Assembly: GCA_030685235.1 (NCBI GenBank)
Contig: MU839095.1
Coordinates: forward strand, 372,001-436,000
DNA: 64,000 nt
Direction: 5' to 3'
DNA from: Copromyces sp. CBS 386.78
Lineage: Eukaryota > Ascomycota > Sordariomycetes > Sordariales > Sordariaceae
Made by a program: the position numbers and the translations under genes. The notes beneath the pieces were generated by a model. It did no database searches. It was not told the origin of the DNA and worked only from the letters and a program-made list of their open reading frames with translations. Positions 46,901-57,766 of this stretch are shown piece after piece. How positions within the stretch are numbered: position 1 is the first letter of the stretch; each line of letters opens with the position of its first letter.

Positions 46901-49900
46901 TGTAGGAGCGAATGTGGAAGGTAAACTCGAATGCAGGGTATCCAACGCCAGGGCCGGGTATCGGAACAAGAAGAGGGTGTATCAGGCAATAAGCGAGGAA
47001 AAAAGAAACTTCTTTAGGGTAGTGGATGGCTGGATTGATTGATTGATGGACCATCGTGACACTGCGAAAAGAAGGGTGCTGACAGTGTATCGAAGATTGA
47101 TACAGCCCGTGCGGCAGTCGTCGTCGATGTGATGCACAAGATGTGCTAAGAATAGCTCCAAATAGACCAATCTTGGCGGGGCCCAGTAAGATTCCGATAG
47201 TGGGCTAATTCTTGGCTTGCCCAATGAGAGCTTTTAGCCCACATGGGCGCTTTTATCCCGACAGTGGGCTAATTCCAACCCACGGCAGCGGGCCAATCAG
47301 AGGAGCAATATGGTGTGTTTCGTTTCGACCGGTGCAGCGATGTGCATGTCACATCGTGAACCGTTGCAGTCTCCTTGCGTCGTTGCACAATGACACGGTC
47401 CCGGTTCCGACAACCCGAGAGTAGAAGATGGATCAACAGCTCGCTTAGAATACTGGCTCGGCGTCGCTTCGTAGTGGAATTTTTGATGGACGGGGCTTGA
47501 ATCCAGATTCTAGAAACATTCAGAAGACGGACCCGGGAGGTTAAGCAAAACAATGATGTCAATCAAGCAGGTCAAAAGCATCGAGTTATGACTCCAGCAA
47601 TGTGGATATGAATATGAATGATTTGAGTGTCGTAGGTTTCTGAATTCTACTTTTTCAAAGCTCCGGCCGGAGTCAAGTCCGTTACGGAAAGGGACTACGC
47701 GACGTCATCGGAGAGGTAGTCGAGGTACACTACAGCACGGATGCGGCTTAACGGTCGCAGGTCTGGCCCTTGTCTGGTAGATTGCTACCTCTACGATGAA
47801 TCTTACCATCCTAACTTTGACATATCAATCTGTTTTGAACTCTTTTAGATTCCATGCGATGGAACCCTGCGTCTTCTCTCGGTGTCTCGGGTGTCTTGCA
47901 TTGGCAATAGTTTTTCCAACTAAGATGGGCAATGTCGTGATGTTCTGGAAAAGACAGCGCTTAAAATCGCACCCCGAGAGGCTGATGCTGCCTTGAAGAA
48001 ATGGAAGGCTCAAACAGATGATGGCCATGATCAAACCCGTAGTTTGAACTAGCACTGGCTTGCCGTATTAGCGACCACCGAGAAATTTCACCGCGACTGG
48101 ACAACCGAAAGAACCACATCCATTTGGGTATTCAAGATCTTGCTCAAGATGCAGTAATTGTGTGTATGACGACTGTTCCTCCTAGATGAAACCTTGCAAT
48201 ATGGGTAGATCCCGTCAACATGCCCGTGAGGTTTACAGCGGCAACTAGCGTCTGCTATGGCTAGGAAACTTCTGACATTTTTTTTTGTTTCAAGAAGAGT
48301 GTTTTGTAAGTTCGGCTCTCTGCAGGTGTAAATCTCAGCATGACAATTACTTGAGCGATACACACGCTCAAAGTTAGCGTTGAAATCTGGCGATACTGAT
48401 ACAGCTCCGAAGCGGGAGGAATGTAGCGTAGTGAATATTCAATGACATAAAACCCCGTGGTACCGAGCCGTCGATACAAAATCTTCCATACGACTCGGAG
48501 GACGTCGTGGCCACAGCATATTCGAAGTCCGAGACATCCCGGGGGGCGGGGCCGTCATATTGTCTGTATAGTTAGGTACCTGCCTGTATGTGGGGACGTC
48601 CACCAGGGTACGTGCCGGACTGAAGGCCGGGGAGTTGGGACGAACCGATTCGAGCATTTGGATAACCAGCATCGCCAAGTCGTCACATTGTAAGAGCGAC
48701 TTCAACCTCGAGCTATGGCCAAGCAAGCATGTATCGTAATAAACGCGCTGAGAATTGATTGAAAGGTGAAAGGAGAACCATACATCTTACCATCGCTAGT
48801 GCCGGTACAGCAATTCATTCTTTTCATTATCAGTGGTTGAAGCCAGGGTGAATGGTTGAATGGGTGATCTCAGATCGTTCCGGCAAATTAGTTATAGTGC
48901 AGGCTTTTGGATCTACATCCATGCTGCGGAGCGAGGTTAGCTCGTTAGCCAGTTCATTGAGAAATAAAATATTGCGTACCAGAGAACACTCGCTCGACTC
49001 GCTACGTGTCGTGGACCCTGGTCACACCCGTCAAAGAACGCAACCAAGAGGACACTTAGACGCAATCTTCTTTGAGAAAGACCCAGCGAGGAAGCATTTT
49101 GCTGGGAGATCAAAGACTAGTTTCGTACACGTGAGCGTTTCGAGAGGGTAAACCGCAGGAATGTAGTACTTACTGTGCGGGTGGCTTGTAATTGAGTTCG
49201 CCGCTCCAGAGAATGTTTGGGACGAGCTATGTTTCATCTGCAACGAAACAATCACCTTCTCTACCTATCAACCTCGTGCTCCCATCCAGGTCTTGCATAC
49301 TTCTACCTCTCCAGGGATCTGGTGAAGTCGCGATGGCGTCCTTTGTCCTCCTGAAAGTCCAGACCTAGTAGACACGAGAGACAGGCGGGACTGTATTTCC
49401 TGTACACGGCTGTTACAGTCCCTGAAGCGAGATGGCGTCGGCTGGTTGACGGAAGGGTATCGACCAGTTGCGGGGTGTTTCGGCCTTTCACGTTCCTCTC
49501 GTCCAAACTTCCGGTGCAAAGAACAGCGGGACGTGCCAGAACGGGCAGAAAGAACAAATGGAGCTTGTCGGGGATGAGAGATGAAGGAGAGCCTAAGTTG
49601 TCCGCCAAGACCTGACTCGTGTGTGTCCCCTGTGCTCCTCGACTTCCGCTTGTTGTGATGCGGTTGTTGTAGGTGTCCCCTGGTGTGGTTTCCACCTTCG
49701 CTGCAGTAGGTAAGCACCCTCGCACCCAAGGGACCGGACCCTCCACTACGGCACGGCAGTGGGTAGGTCAGTCCCATCCCCCAGCCGAACTGTATGGCAG
49801 GAGGTGGTGCAGCGGTGGCCCCAGGCCCTGAGCTTTCCCCTTCGCACACTCCCGTCGCTCGTCTTTCCCTCTTCCCCCAACCCCAACTTCCACTTGCGTG

Positions 49901-50497
49901 TGAACGTGAAGTTGACGATCTATTATTAGAATCATCAAACCAGCCTCAACTGCATCGACCGGCGCCGCAAGGTACTGCAGTACTACGACGTCTTCAAACT
50001 TCTTTTGCATATCTAGATATTTTTTATATCAAGATAGCAGCTGCCAACGAAGAGCTGTTGACCTTGCCGGTGGTGTTGACGACTTCACTCTTTTAGCAGA
50101 CGTCCTCCCCGAGTCCTCCATCATCAGCGACATCCAGCTTCTGCATCAATCTTGTTTGTGTCTGGCCATCGCATAGGCCTTCTGCATTGCTTGTTCATTC
50201 ACTACAAGCTTCTACATAGCACTAGTTGCATACATATGCCAATTGTGCCTCCACAACAACATCAGATCGAAGCACTCCCGTCCCGATCCCGAGGACCGCA
50301 CCCCCGGCGCATTCAGTCACAAGCATCCGACGACAACCCAACTCCCCGTCGCGTCGCCTCTTACCACTTACACCTTCCTGTTTTGCCGAATCCATCGTGT
50401 CGATACCTGGCACAAGACACCAATTCCGTGGCCCCGGGACAACCACATCTATCTGTACCCATCTAATCGCAGTGCTTCGCATTTACACCTCGCCAAG
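43941..50497. other. 6.6 kb gene-poor region between TAF1 and the MADS-box gene
   Basis: I looked on both strands and found no frame with domains, sensible exon joins or family resemblance; the longest (193 codons, minus strand near 49.3-49.8 kb) is low-complexity and unlike any protein I know. The region has many TAGGTAGGTACC-like short motifs, a GA run near 46084, TTGA repeats near 47033-47046 and a cluster of TGGGCTAATT copies near 47194-47275. The right end (about 49.8-50.5 kb) is likely promoter and leader of the MADS-box gene. Long 5' regulatory regions, non-coding RNA or decayed elements are all compatible. Confidence 0.45.
47194..47275. repeat. Spaced TGGGCTAATTC repeat cluster
   Basis: CCGATAGTGGGCTAATTC at 47194-47211 and CCGACAGTGGGCTAATTC at 47258-47275 differ at one base. 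An inverted TAGCCCA lies between them near 47235-47241, and CTTTTAGCCC and CTTTTATCCC form another imperfect pair. Confidence 0.75.
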
Positions 50498-52507
50498 ATG
50501 GGCAGGAGAAAGATAGAAATCAAGGCTATTAAGGATGACAGGAATCGCTCCGTGTAAGCTTCCAACCCCAGTGGAAGATTCTCACATGTGCTGGTACTGA
50601 CTGATGCTCCGGAACATACAGAACATTCTTGAAGCGTAAAGGGGGGTTATTCAAGAAAGCCCATGAGCTTTCCGTTCTGTGCTCTGTCGACGTTGCCGTT
50701 ATTATCTTCGGCAACAACAAGAAGCTATACGAATATTCATCCAGCAACATTCGCGATATACTACAGCGATATACTTATGTAAGCACACCCCGTGAAGGTT
50801 GCTTCTTTCGAGATCAAGTACTTACCATGATACACCGTGCAGCACGGAGGACCCAATGAGCACAAAGGCCCTTCTGATTTCAATGGCGGCGCCGACGACG
50901 ATGACGACGATGACGAGAACGGGACCAATTCGCAGGGGGAACAACATATGATGTACCAACACAATCCACCTGTTTCATATCCTTTCCTCCGCCATACGAG
51001 TCTTTCAGACTCACCTCCGGTACCAAACGGCGCGTTCGGGCCTCAGCCGGGACACCAAATGAGCCGCGCTCATACTCCTCAACCGCCATTCGTCGTCAAT
51101 CGGCCACCATCCGTCAACGATATCCGAAGGTTGAGGCCCGGCCAGCCAGTCGGCCCCGCGGGAGTTGCCCAGGAACTTCAGAATAGGAGCGCCTTCGTGC
51201 CGTCACCTCCCATCTACAACCCGCAACCTCCTGCTACCATGGCGCCTACTCATGGCCTTCCCACACAATTACATCCCCAGTATCCATTCCAGCCGTCTCA
51301 GCCACCTGCTCATCCCATGCAACAGTTTGAGGACCAGAGGAGGTCGCCTCTTCCCCCGACTTTTGTCTCTCAACCACCGCCACACCCAGCACAGCGCCAT
51401 TCTACGTCTCCGCCTGAACTACTGCACCCACACATGCCGCAGCAACAAGTACATCGCCATTCTGCCTCTCCTCAGGTTCACCAAGCCCAGCTTCCACAGC
51501 AGCCTCAGCGGCTACCGAGCGCAAATATGTCACCTCCTCCGCCACAACCAGCTCAACCACCTCAGCAGCAGCACCATCAGCAACATCAACAATCTCAACC
51601 CATGTCTAATCAAAACCTTCAACCTCCTGCACCGCCAAAGCCAGAGTCCATGGATAGACCACGCCGCCTGATCCCCTCGCTGAATACATCGGTGAAGAAC
51701 CCTGGACAGGGCAGTGTTTTTACCCCAATCGAACCAGAGAACAAGTCTATTCTGTCTCAACATTTTGCCGCGTTCCGTCCGGATATCAAGTCCGAGTCGC
51801 CAAACAACCGGTCGCACTCTGTCGATGGCGGGAATGTGTCCAAGCCTAACACCTCTACACCATCTATCCAGCTCTCCAGCGCACATGGCCAAGGGTCAGT
51901 CCAGAGGACGAATTCATTGACGGCAATCTCACAATCGACGCTTCCCCCGCCATCCCGGGGGCCCCAACACCTACGGGTGGGAGGTGGACCATTGCGACCG
52001 CGGCTTAAGGTGCAGATTCCGGACGACTCGGATAGCGGAAGCGCTGCTGGGTCGGCAAATTCTCCTCGAGTTACAACAACAACGGACTCCGCTCCACAAC
52101 CGCTAAAGACCGGCCCTGTACTTCCACCGCCGTCACCATCAGCCTCTAATTTACCGTCTGCAGGTGCCACAGGGCCACCTAATCCCTTTGCTCCTCGATC
52201 TACTATTCAACACAACAACAATATGAACATCGACACTCCTGTGTCTGCCCTCCCATCTCGGTTCTTGGGCGATCTGCTGCCTAGTCCCAGCAGATTCTAT
52301 CCCGAATGGGGGTATGGCATCAGCGGGGAGAGCAACACGCTTCCTAGCCCGTTGAACTTTGCCACACCTGTTAACGGGACCGGGCCATCGTTCCTGAGAG
52401 ACGACCCCACTCCACTGAAGAGGAAGAGCCCCGAAAGTAAAAGTACCGGGCCTGAAAATGACTCCGGGAACAACCACGACGCTAAACGAATGCGGCTCGA
52501 ATCTTAG
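50498..52507 (+). CDS. RLM1: MADS-box transcription factor, RlmA/Rlm1 (MEF2) type
   Basis: Exons 50498-50553, 50622-50778 and 50843-52507 give 625 residues. The MADS domain is complete and typical of the MEF2 branch: [19 protein letters not shown], then [40 protein letters not shown]. Exon 2 ends right after the MEF2-like extension (ILQRYTY), and exon 3 begins [15 protein letters not shown], the filamentous-fungal RlmA hallmark. The rest is Pro/Gln/Ser-rich activation-type sequence, with many PPP/QQQ runs and a terminal KRKSPESK / DAKRMRLES nuclear-localisation-like tail. Rlm1/RlmA acts downstream of the cell-wall-integrity MAP kinase and regulates cell-wall genes. Very long upstream non-coding DNA may reflect complex control, as seen for other fungal regulators. 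Confidence 0.96.
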
Positions 52508-53048
52508 GTGCACATCGTCTTGTCTTTCTATACTTTCTCTTCCTGGATACTTCTTGGCACAACATTATACTATTGGCATGGTATAGCGGCGTTTGTTTTT
52601 GGTAATTTATTTGGGCATCATTTGCCTGGCCTTTGCGTTTTTTTTCTTCTTCTAACTCTTTAAAGGGTTTTAGTAGTGTCCTGATTGGATAGGGCATAGG
52701 ACGTTTGCGGCAAAGTGGTTTATAGGCGTTCAATGGCGTAAGGCGAGTTAGATCAAAAGGACTACTCGGTGTAGTAAATTACTATTGCTTTACAACGCTG
52801 TTCCTGGGGGAAATATATGTGACTCGGATGACACTGTGCCCCCTTGGCGCAGGTAGTATGATACTGTAGGTTCGTCGCTGGAAGATACATAGTACGCAAT
52901 CTTTCAAGCCGATCAAGCATAACCAGTTATTCAGAAACCTAACAACATTTTCTTGGGTATCATGTGAGTCTCTCACCGTCGTATGTTTAAAATGCGCAAC
53001 ACCCGCCCGTACCCATCAGGTCCTACCTCCCCATATCTAGGTATCCCC
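52508..53048. other. Intergenic, converging 3' ends
   Basis: 3' flanks of the MADS-box gene and the FRG1-like gene; T-rich, nothing recognised. Confidence 0.6.
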
Positions 53049-53983
53049 TTAACCATACTTATCATGCTTCCCCTTAACTTTCAAATCCAGCATCACCTCA
53101 TGATAATCACCCTCCCTCCTCGCCCTTTTTAGTCTTTTCACTTCATCCTCCTCCAGCCTCCTCCCCACCGCCTCCTCCAGCTCGCGCCGACTGATCTTTT
53201 CCCGCGCCTTCTCCTCCTTGGACGCCTTGATGCGCGGCTTAAACCGCGCCTGCATCCGGATCCGCAGCGTCGTATCGAACGAGATCTCTGTCGTGTCACC
53301 GCGCACTTCTGGTGCGGCGTTGGCTTTTGATGATTTTGATGCTTTCACTGTTAGGAAGGTTTCCCGTAGGGTTTGGATCTGGAAGGTTCCTGGTGTGTCG
53401 AAGGTTGGGAGGATGGAGAAGGATTCGAGCGGGGTGATGGCGTCGGAAGAGGCGGTGAGAGCGCCGATTTTGTCGCAGGATAGGTACCTATTTAGGCACA
53501 AGTTGGTTAGCAATAGCCTGCGAGAGTTCGGTCATGGTTGGGGGAAATGGAGGCGATTAATACATACTTCCCATGATGCCCCTTAAACCTATAATTCTCC
53601 GTCCCAACAATCTTATTCGCAACCCACACCTGCCGCACATCATGCGGTTCTGCCGTCGCCGGGTTACCGTCCACGATGTTGTCGATGGGCAAAGTGAATA
53701 CTTTGCCCGTGGCGTCGCAGGCCAAAGCGCTGGGAGGTTCGGTAGGCAGGACGAACATTATGGGACCGGAGACGTCGGAGGGAGAGTCTGCGGACACCCA
53801 GCTGTCGTCGTGTTCTTCGCCTTCTGCTTCATCGTTGGGGGCGGCGGCGCTCTTGGAGCTGCCTGCTTTTAGTTGCTTCTCTGGACGGTGGTAGTCTTGC
53901 GGCGCGTCATCGTCGTTCGTTTCAGTTGTGCGTCTTCTTTTCTTGACTTTCTTGTCGCCCTTGAAGCTGAGTGGTTTTACCAT
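53049..53983 (-). CDS. FRG1-like family protein
   Basis: Exons 53983-53568 and 53487-53049 (80-nt intron) give 284 residues; human FRG1 is 258. Splicing restores GTENYRFKGHHGKYLSCDKIGALTASSDAITPLESF, the beta-trefoil (fascin-like) FRG1 signature region. The N-terminus is basic (GDKKVKKRRRTTE), with an acidic EGEEHDDSW stretch before WVSADSPSDVSGPIMF. The C-terminal third is a charged helix, RIRMQARFKPRIKASKEEK followed by EEDEVKRLKRARREGDYHEV. FRG1 proteins are nucleolar/Cajal-body factors linked to pre-mRNA splicing and rRNA processing. The gene is divergent from the 2OG-oxygenase gene; the shared 590-bp promoter carries the TTATCGATAA palindrome. Confidence 0.93.
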
Positions 53984-54573
53984 CTCTGCTGGATTGGTTG
54001 GGTTTTTGTTGCTATGAAGAGGTGAAGTTGGTGTTCAAGCGAGCGAGCGAGCGCGTGTAGACGTGACCGACCGAAGGACGACGATGCATCAAGTCGATAA
54101 GATCAATCAATTCTTATCGATAAGAAACCCAATGGCCCCTGGCTGGCGGCCGAACCGCCGCCATCGTGCGTGCTTGCTGGGCAAACCCCGCTCCGGGGTG
54201 CGGCAGTGGGAACCGAATGCCCGCTGGAGCCGGTCGGGCGGAGCCCCCCCTCACGTCCCCATCTATCGGCCGGGCCCACTTGCCTTGTCAAGCAGGTCCG
54301 TAAGGCTTTGGCATGCTCTGGGCGGCTTGGGAACTGGTTAGCGTCGGCCATCAACTTGGTTGGTCCTTCGATCTTAGAAGGTCAGACGATCGTATGCGCA
54401 CGCGGTCATTCAATAGATTGAGGAAAATTTTACGAGGCAATATAAGTCAGACTTTCTCGGTGTGCTATTATTTCTCGCTCGGTGACGGTTTTTCTTGATC
54501 GATTTTGTGGACTTGTTCCCTCGGACGTCTTATTCAGCAGTTTATCTTTCGACCACTCACTACTAGTATCAAA
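53984..54573. promoter_or_regulatory. Divergent promoter between the FRG1-like and 2OG-oxygenase genes
   Basis: It contains the 16-bp perfect palindrome and a third GATA box (separate entry), a GC-rich block (54140-54290) and CT/AT-rich sequence before the oxygenase ATG. Confidence 0.5.
54096..54126. promoter_or_regulatory. Triple GATA-box cluster with 16-bp perfect palindrome
   Basis: GATAAG at 54096-54101, CTTATC at 54113-54118 and GATAAG at 54119-54124. The palindrome TTCTTATCGATAAGAA spans 54111-54126 and contains TTATCGATAA at 54114-54123, identical to the element at 27646-27655. It lies about 130 bp upstream of the FRG1-like ATG and 450 bp upstream of the oxygenase ATG. Confidence 0.55.
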
Positions 54574-55790
54574 ATGGCTCCCATTGCACAGGCCGTTACG
54601 GTATCTTTGAATGATTTGACGAACGGTAAATTACCCGTCACACCCAAGCGCATTATTTCTTATAAGCCGGCCGCTCTACATGTCTTCAAGTCAACCTCAA
54701 TGAGAAACAAAGACAACTCTACTAACATGCCATCTTGACAGGAACTGTCTCTCTGGAGGCACTCGAGGAGGCGTTTGGCCCTGACTCGCTGGGCATCCTG
54801 GTTGTTAAGGACGTCCCCGCCGAATTCGCTGAGCTGCGCCATCGTCTGCTATCTTACTCCTCGTACCTTGGAAACCTCCCCAAGTCCGAACTTGATCGGC
54901 TCGAGAACGAAACAGCAAAGTACCTGACCGGCTGGTCGCTCGGCAAGGAGACCTTGAAGAATGGGCAGGTCGATAACCTGAAAGGTTCCTACTATGCCAA
55001 CTGCGCCTTCTACGTCGACCCTTCGTTGTCGTGCGCCAAGCCGACGGAAGAGTTCAACCCCGATAACTTCCCCGAGTACCTGTCGCCCAACATGTGGCCC
55101 TCGGAGAGCACCCTGCCTGGATTCAAGCCTACCTTTGAGGATCTCTGCCGCCTGATCATCGACGTTGCCGTCCTTGTTGCGCGTGCGTGCGACAGATTTG
55201 CTGAGAAGCAAATCGCTGGTTACCCGGCCGGCTATCTAGAGGGTGTTGTCAAGACCTCGACTACCACCAAGGCCCGCCTCCTGCACTACTTCCCCGAGGA
55301 CGCCAGCGCAGACGCCCAGAAGGAGGAGGAGGAAGGCGACGAGGACGACTGGTGCGCCACCCATCTCGACCACGGCTGTCTCACCGGCCTGACCTCCGCC
55401 ATGTTCGTCGACGAGGCGGCCACGCCCCCGGTTGTCAACCCATCGGCGGACGGCTCGCTTCCCCCTCTGGCCGAGCTCCCTACATCCCCGGACCCGAAGG
55501 CTGGCCTCTACATCAAGTCCCGCACGGGCCAGACGGTACAGGTCAAGATTCCTCGTGACTGCATCGCCTTTCAGACGGGCGAGGCGCTGGAGCGCATCAC
55601 GGGCGGCAAGTTCAAGGCGGTGCCGCACTTTGTGCGGGGTGCGCGGGCTGAGATGAGCGCCGGACGGATTGCGCGCAACACGCTTGCCGTGTTCACTCAG
55701 CCTAACTTGGGTGATGAGGTTGATATGGAGCAGCACATTACCTTTGGGGAGTTCGCGAGGGGCATTGTTGCCAAGAACACCGTTTCTTGA
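54574..55790 (+). CDS. 2-oxoglutarate/Fe(II) oxygenase-like protein (IPNS/clavaminate-synthase-like fold)
   Basis: Exons 54574-54625 and 54742-55790 (116-nt intron) give 366 residues. The ATG follows CAAA and is the natural start; splicing reads NGTVSLEALEEAFG. Seen: GILVVKDVPAEF near the N-terminus (typical of the IPNS-like DIOX_N region), the iron ligands H225-x-D227 in CATHLDHGCLTGL, and a distal H313 with R316/R319 in AVPHFVRGAR, the HxD...H plus arginine pattern of 2OG enzymes. An acidic linker (DAQKEEEEGDEDDW) sits just before the HxD. No signal peptide, so it is cytosolic. The exact substrate cannot be read off; it is widespread in fungi and usually annotated only as clavaminate-synthase-like. 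No biosynthetic cluster surrounds it. Confidence 0.85.
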
Positions 55791-56690
55791 AGGGGGTGGG
55801 TGCTTTGGGATGTTGTGGGAGGATATGAGGGTTGGATTTTTTTTCGCCAGTTGTAATCTTTTTGAATAGTTGAAGGAAGGCCTTTTTGACGTAATCATGT
55901 TCCGTGTGTACCTCTATAAACAGTAGAGTGATGGTGTGTTGAAAAGACTCGGAGCTTCCATATCGTTGACTCGTTCCATGTGTTTACAACCCCCCTGTTG
56001 ATGTCCCCTGATTGTCTTCACGACCCCTGTCGATAGAAAAGTCAAGGAATTCTTGGCATTCATTCGTCCATGTCAAGTTCATGCGGGCGACGCGCGACAG
56101 CGTCATGGCAGGAGTTGTCCACCGCTTTTAGCGCGAATTCGCGAAGCTCCAGTGGCGTTGTTGAACCTGCATGTGCCGGGCCATCCAGGTACTTGCCAGA
56201 CCGGCAACCCGGACCAAGCGGACGCAACCCCTGAACGAAAGGCCCGAGAAGGACGGGACCCTCTTGACCCCGTCCGCCAAAAAAGTTGAAATTACCTCCG
56301 TGACCTCCGACAAGTCTTGTCGTTCTCCCGTGTTTAGGTTTACAATAATTGGAAGGACAAACCCGTTGATGGATAGACCGATCCGTTAAATTCTCCCCGT
56401 CACTCCTTCTCCCGAAGCCGAAACGGTCCCTTGTCCTCCACCTGTTTGGCGTGTGTCCGCTCCGTCTCTTAGCTCGACCTACCCTCCTCCTGTAGTGTAC
56501 CGCTCCATCGCCGCCTCCACTGACTCGCTCGGATCGGGTCAATTGGCGCAGTTCATCCTCTCTGACCTGGATTCTCTTTCTTTTCTCTCATCTCTCTTCC
56601 ATCCCATAGTTGACTGGTCCCCCACCTACCCATACATCCAATCGCGGCAAACGACGACTTGTTACGGACCACCGCCCACGTTTCCGCACA
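55791..56690. other. Intergenic between the oxygenase and the membrane-protein gene
   Basis: Oxygenase 3' flank, then CT-rich sequence (56400-56690) that looks like promoter and leader of the next gene. No supported ORF. Confidence 0.5.
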
Positions 56691-57766
56691 ATGCTCGCGA
56701 CCATTCCCACTCTTTCCGCAGCCACATGGCTCTTGCTTTTGGGCACGAGTTCGGCCATGCCGGCGGGCGTTTTTGAGAGTCCCGAGTCTTCCATCACCGC
56801 CTCCTCTACCGCCACCGCTGTTGCGCCGGATATCACCGCCCTCACAGCAGTCTGGACCACTGTCAACGATGAGGGCGTGCCCATAACCGTCACTCCCGTG
56901 CTCACCACCATCGACGGTACACCGACCGTGATCTCTGCTGCCCCAGTTTCCACGGCCAACGCGGACGACATCATCATCAATGACGAGCTACCACCATTTA
57001 AGAAGCCCGGTAGCGGCGCCTTTGAGCAGTGCCACAACAAAGATGGCCCCTCTGCGCCTTTCTGCGAACCTGCTCATGGGCAGAACATCTCCATTAACAC
57101 CGATCAGCACAGTATGTGGCTTTCTCCCTTGTCCCTAGCCTACATAATCATGAGACGAAAGCTGACAGCCTCTGTCCAACAGTTACCTGGGACCCCGAGT
57201 ATTTCGGACACAACACCTCCATCAAGGTTGTCGCCTTCTACGATCTAGCGGGCACCGACCAGGCTTTCGCTACCGACTACATGTCTTCCGGCTGGGGCTA
57301 CTACGAGTGGAAGGTGAAGAAGAATATCTTCTCTCCCAAGCAGTACAAGAAGCAGCAGGCGGTCAACGTCACTCTTGGTTTCGGCGCCAAGAACCACAAC
57401 GACAACCGCGTCCACTGGCTCCGTGGCCCGACCGTTACCATTACTCGCACCCGCCGCATCCACCAGCACAAGAACGAGCTGCCTGATGGCGCCGCCCTGT
57501 ACATTGGTATTCCCGCCATGGTCGGTTTCGTCCTACTCGTGTCGTGCGGTACCTGCCTGTTGAACAGGAAGGTGAGACGCCTTGGCGTTGGCAGCGTCAT
57601 GGGCCGCGGAAAGGGCTACAGCCTCCTTGGCAAGAGCAAGAAGAAGGGTCTTTTCGGAAAGAAGAACAAGGACGAGAGTATCAGGCTCATGAGCCGTGAC
57701 GAGTTCGAGGTTGATGATCGGGACTATAGAGACACCCCTGACATGGAGGACCGTTGGAGCCGGTAA
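56691..57766 (+). CDS. Type I membrane protein, possible Psg1-like Golgi factor
   Basis: Exons 56691-57111 and 57183-57766 (71-nt intron) give 334 residues. The open frame extends upstream without an ATG; the chosen start yields a clean signal peptide (MLATIPTLSAATWLLLLGTSSA). A Ser/Thr/Val-rich luminal part follows, then a cysteine pair (QCHNKDG, PFCEPAHGQN) leading to ITWDPEYFGHNTSIK, a beta-rich region with two NxT sites, one TM at 244-266 and a basic cytosolic tail (RKVRRLG, KSKKKGLFGKKNK) ending with an acidic patch. The plan resembles the yeast Pma1-stabilising Golgi protein Psg1 (YKL077W) from memory, but I cannot confirm homology. Function is therefore given only as a possibility. Confidence 0.85.

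Noticed and set aside
46560..47054. 164-codon minus-strand ORF
   Set aside because: No recognisable motif; AT/GC-mixed sequence with an overlapping frame of similar quality.
49268..49849. 193-codon minus-strand ORF in the gene-poor region
   Set aside because: Composition looks random (Ser/Arg/Gly/Pro), no domain, no supporting neighbour exon, and a second frame of similar length overlaps it.
43941..50497. Search for transposon remnants and tRNA/5S genes in the gene-poor region
   Set aside because: No reverse-transcriptase, transposase, terminal repeats, cloverleaf or 5S-like sequence could be recognised by eye; heavy RIP-type AT bias is also not evident.
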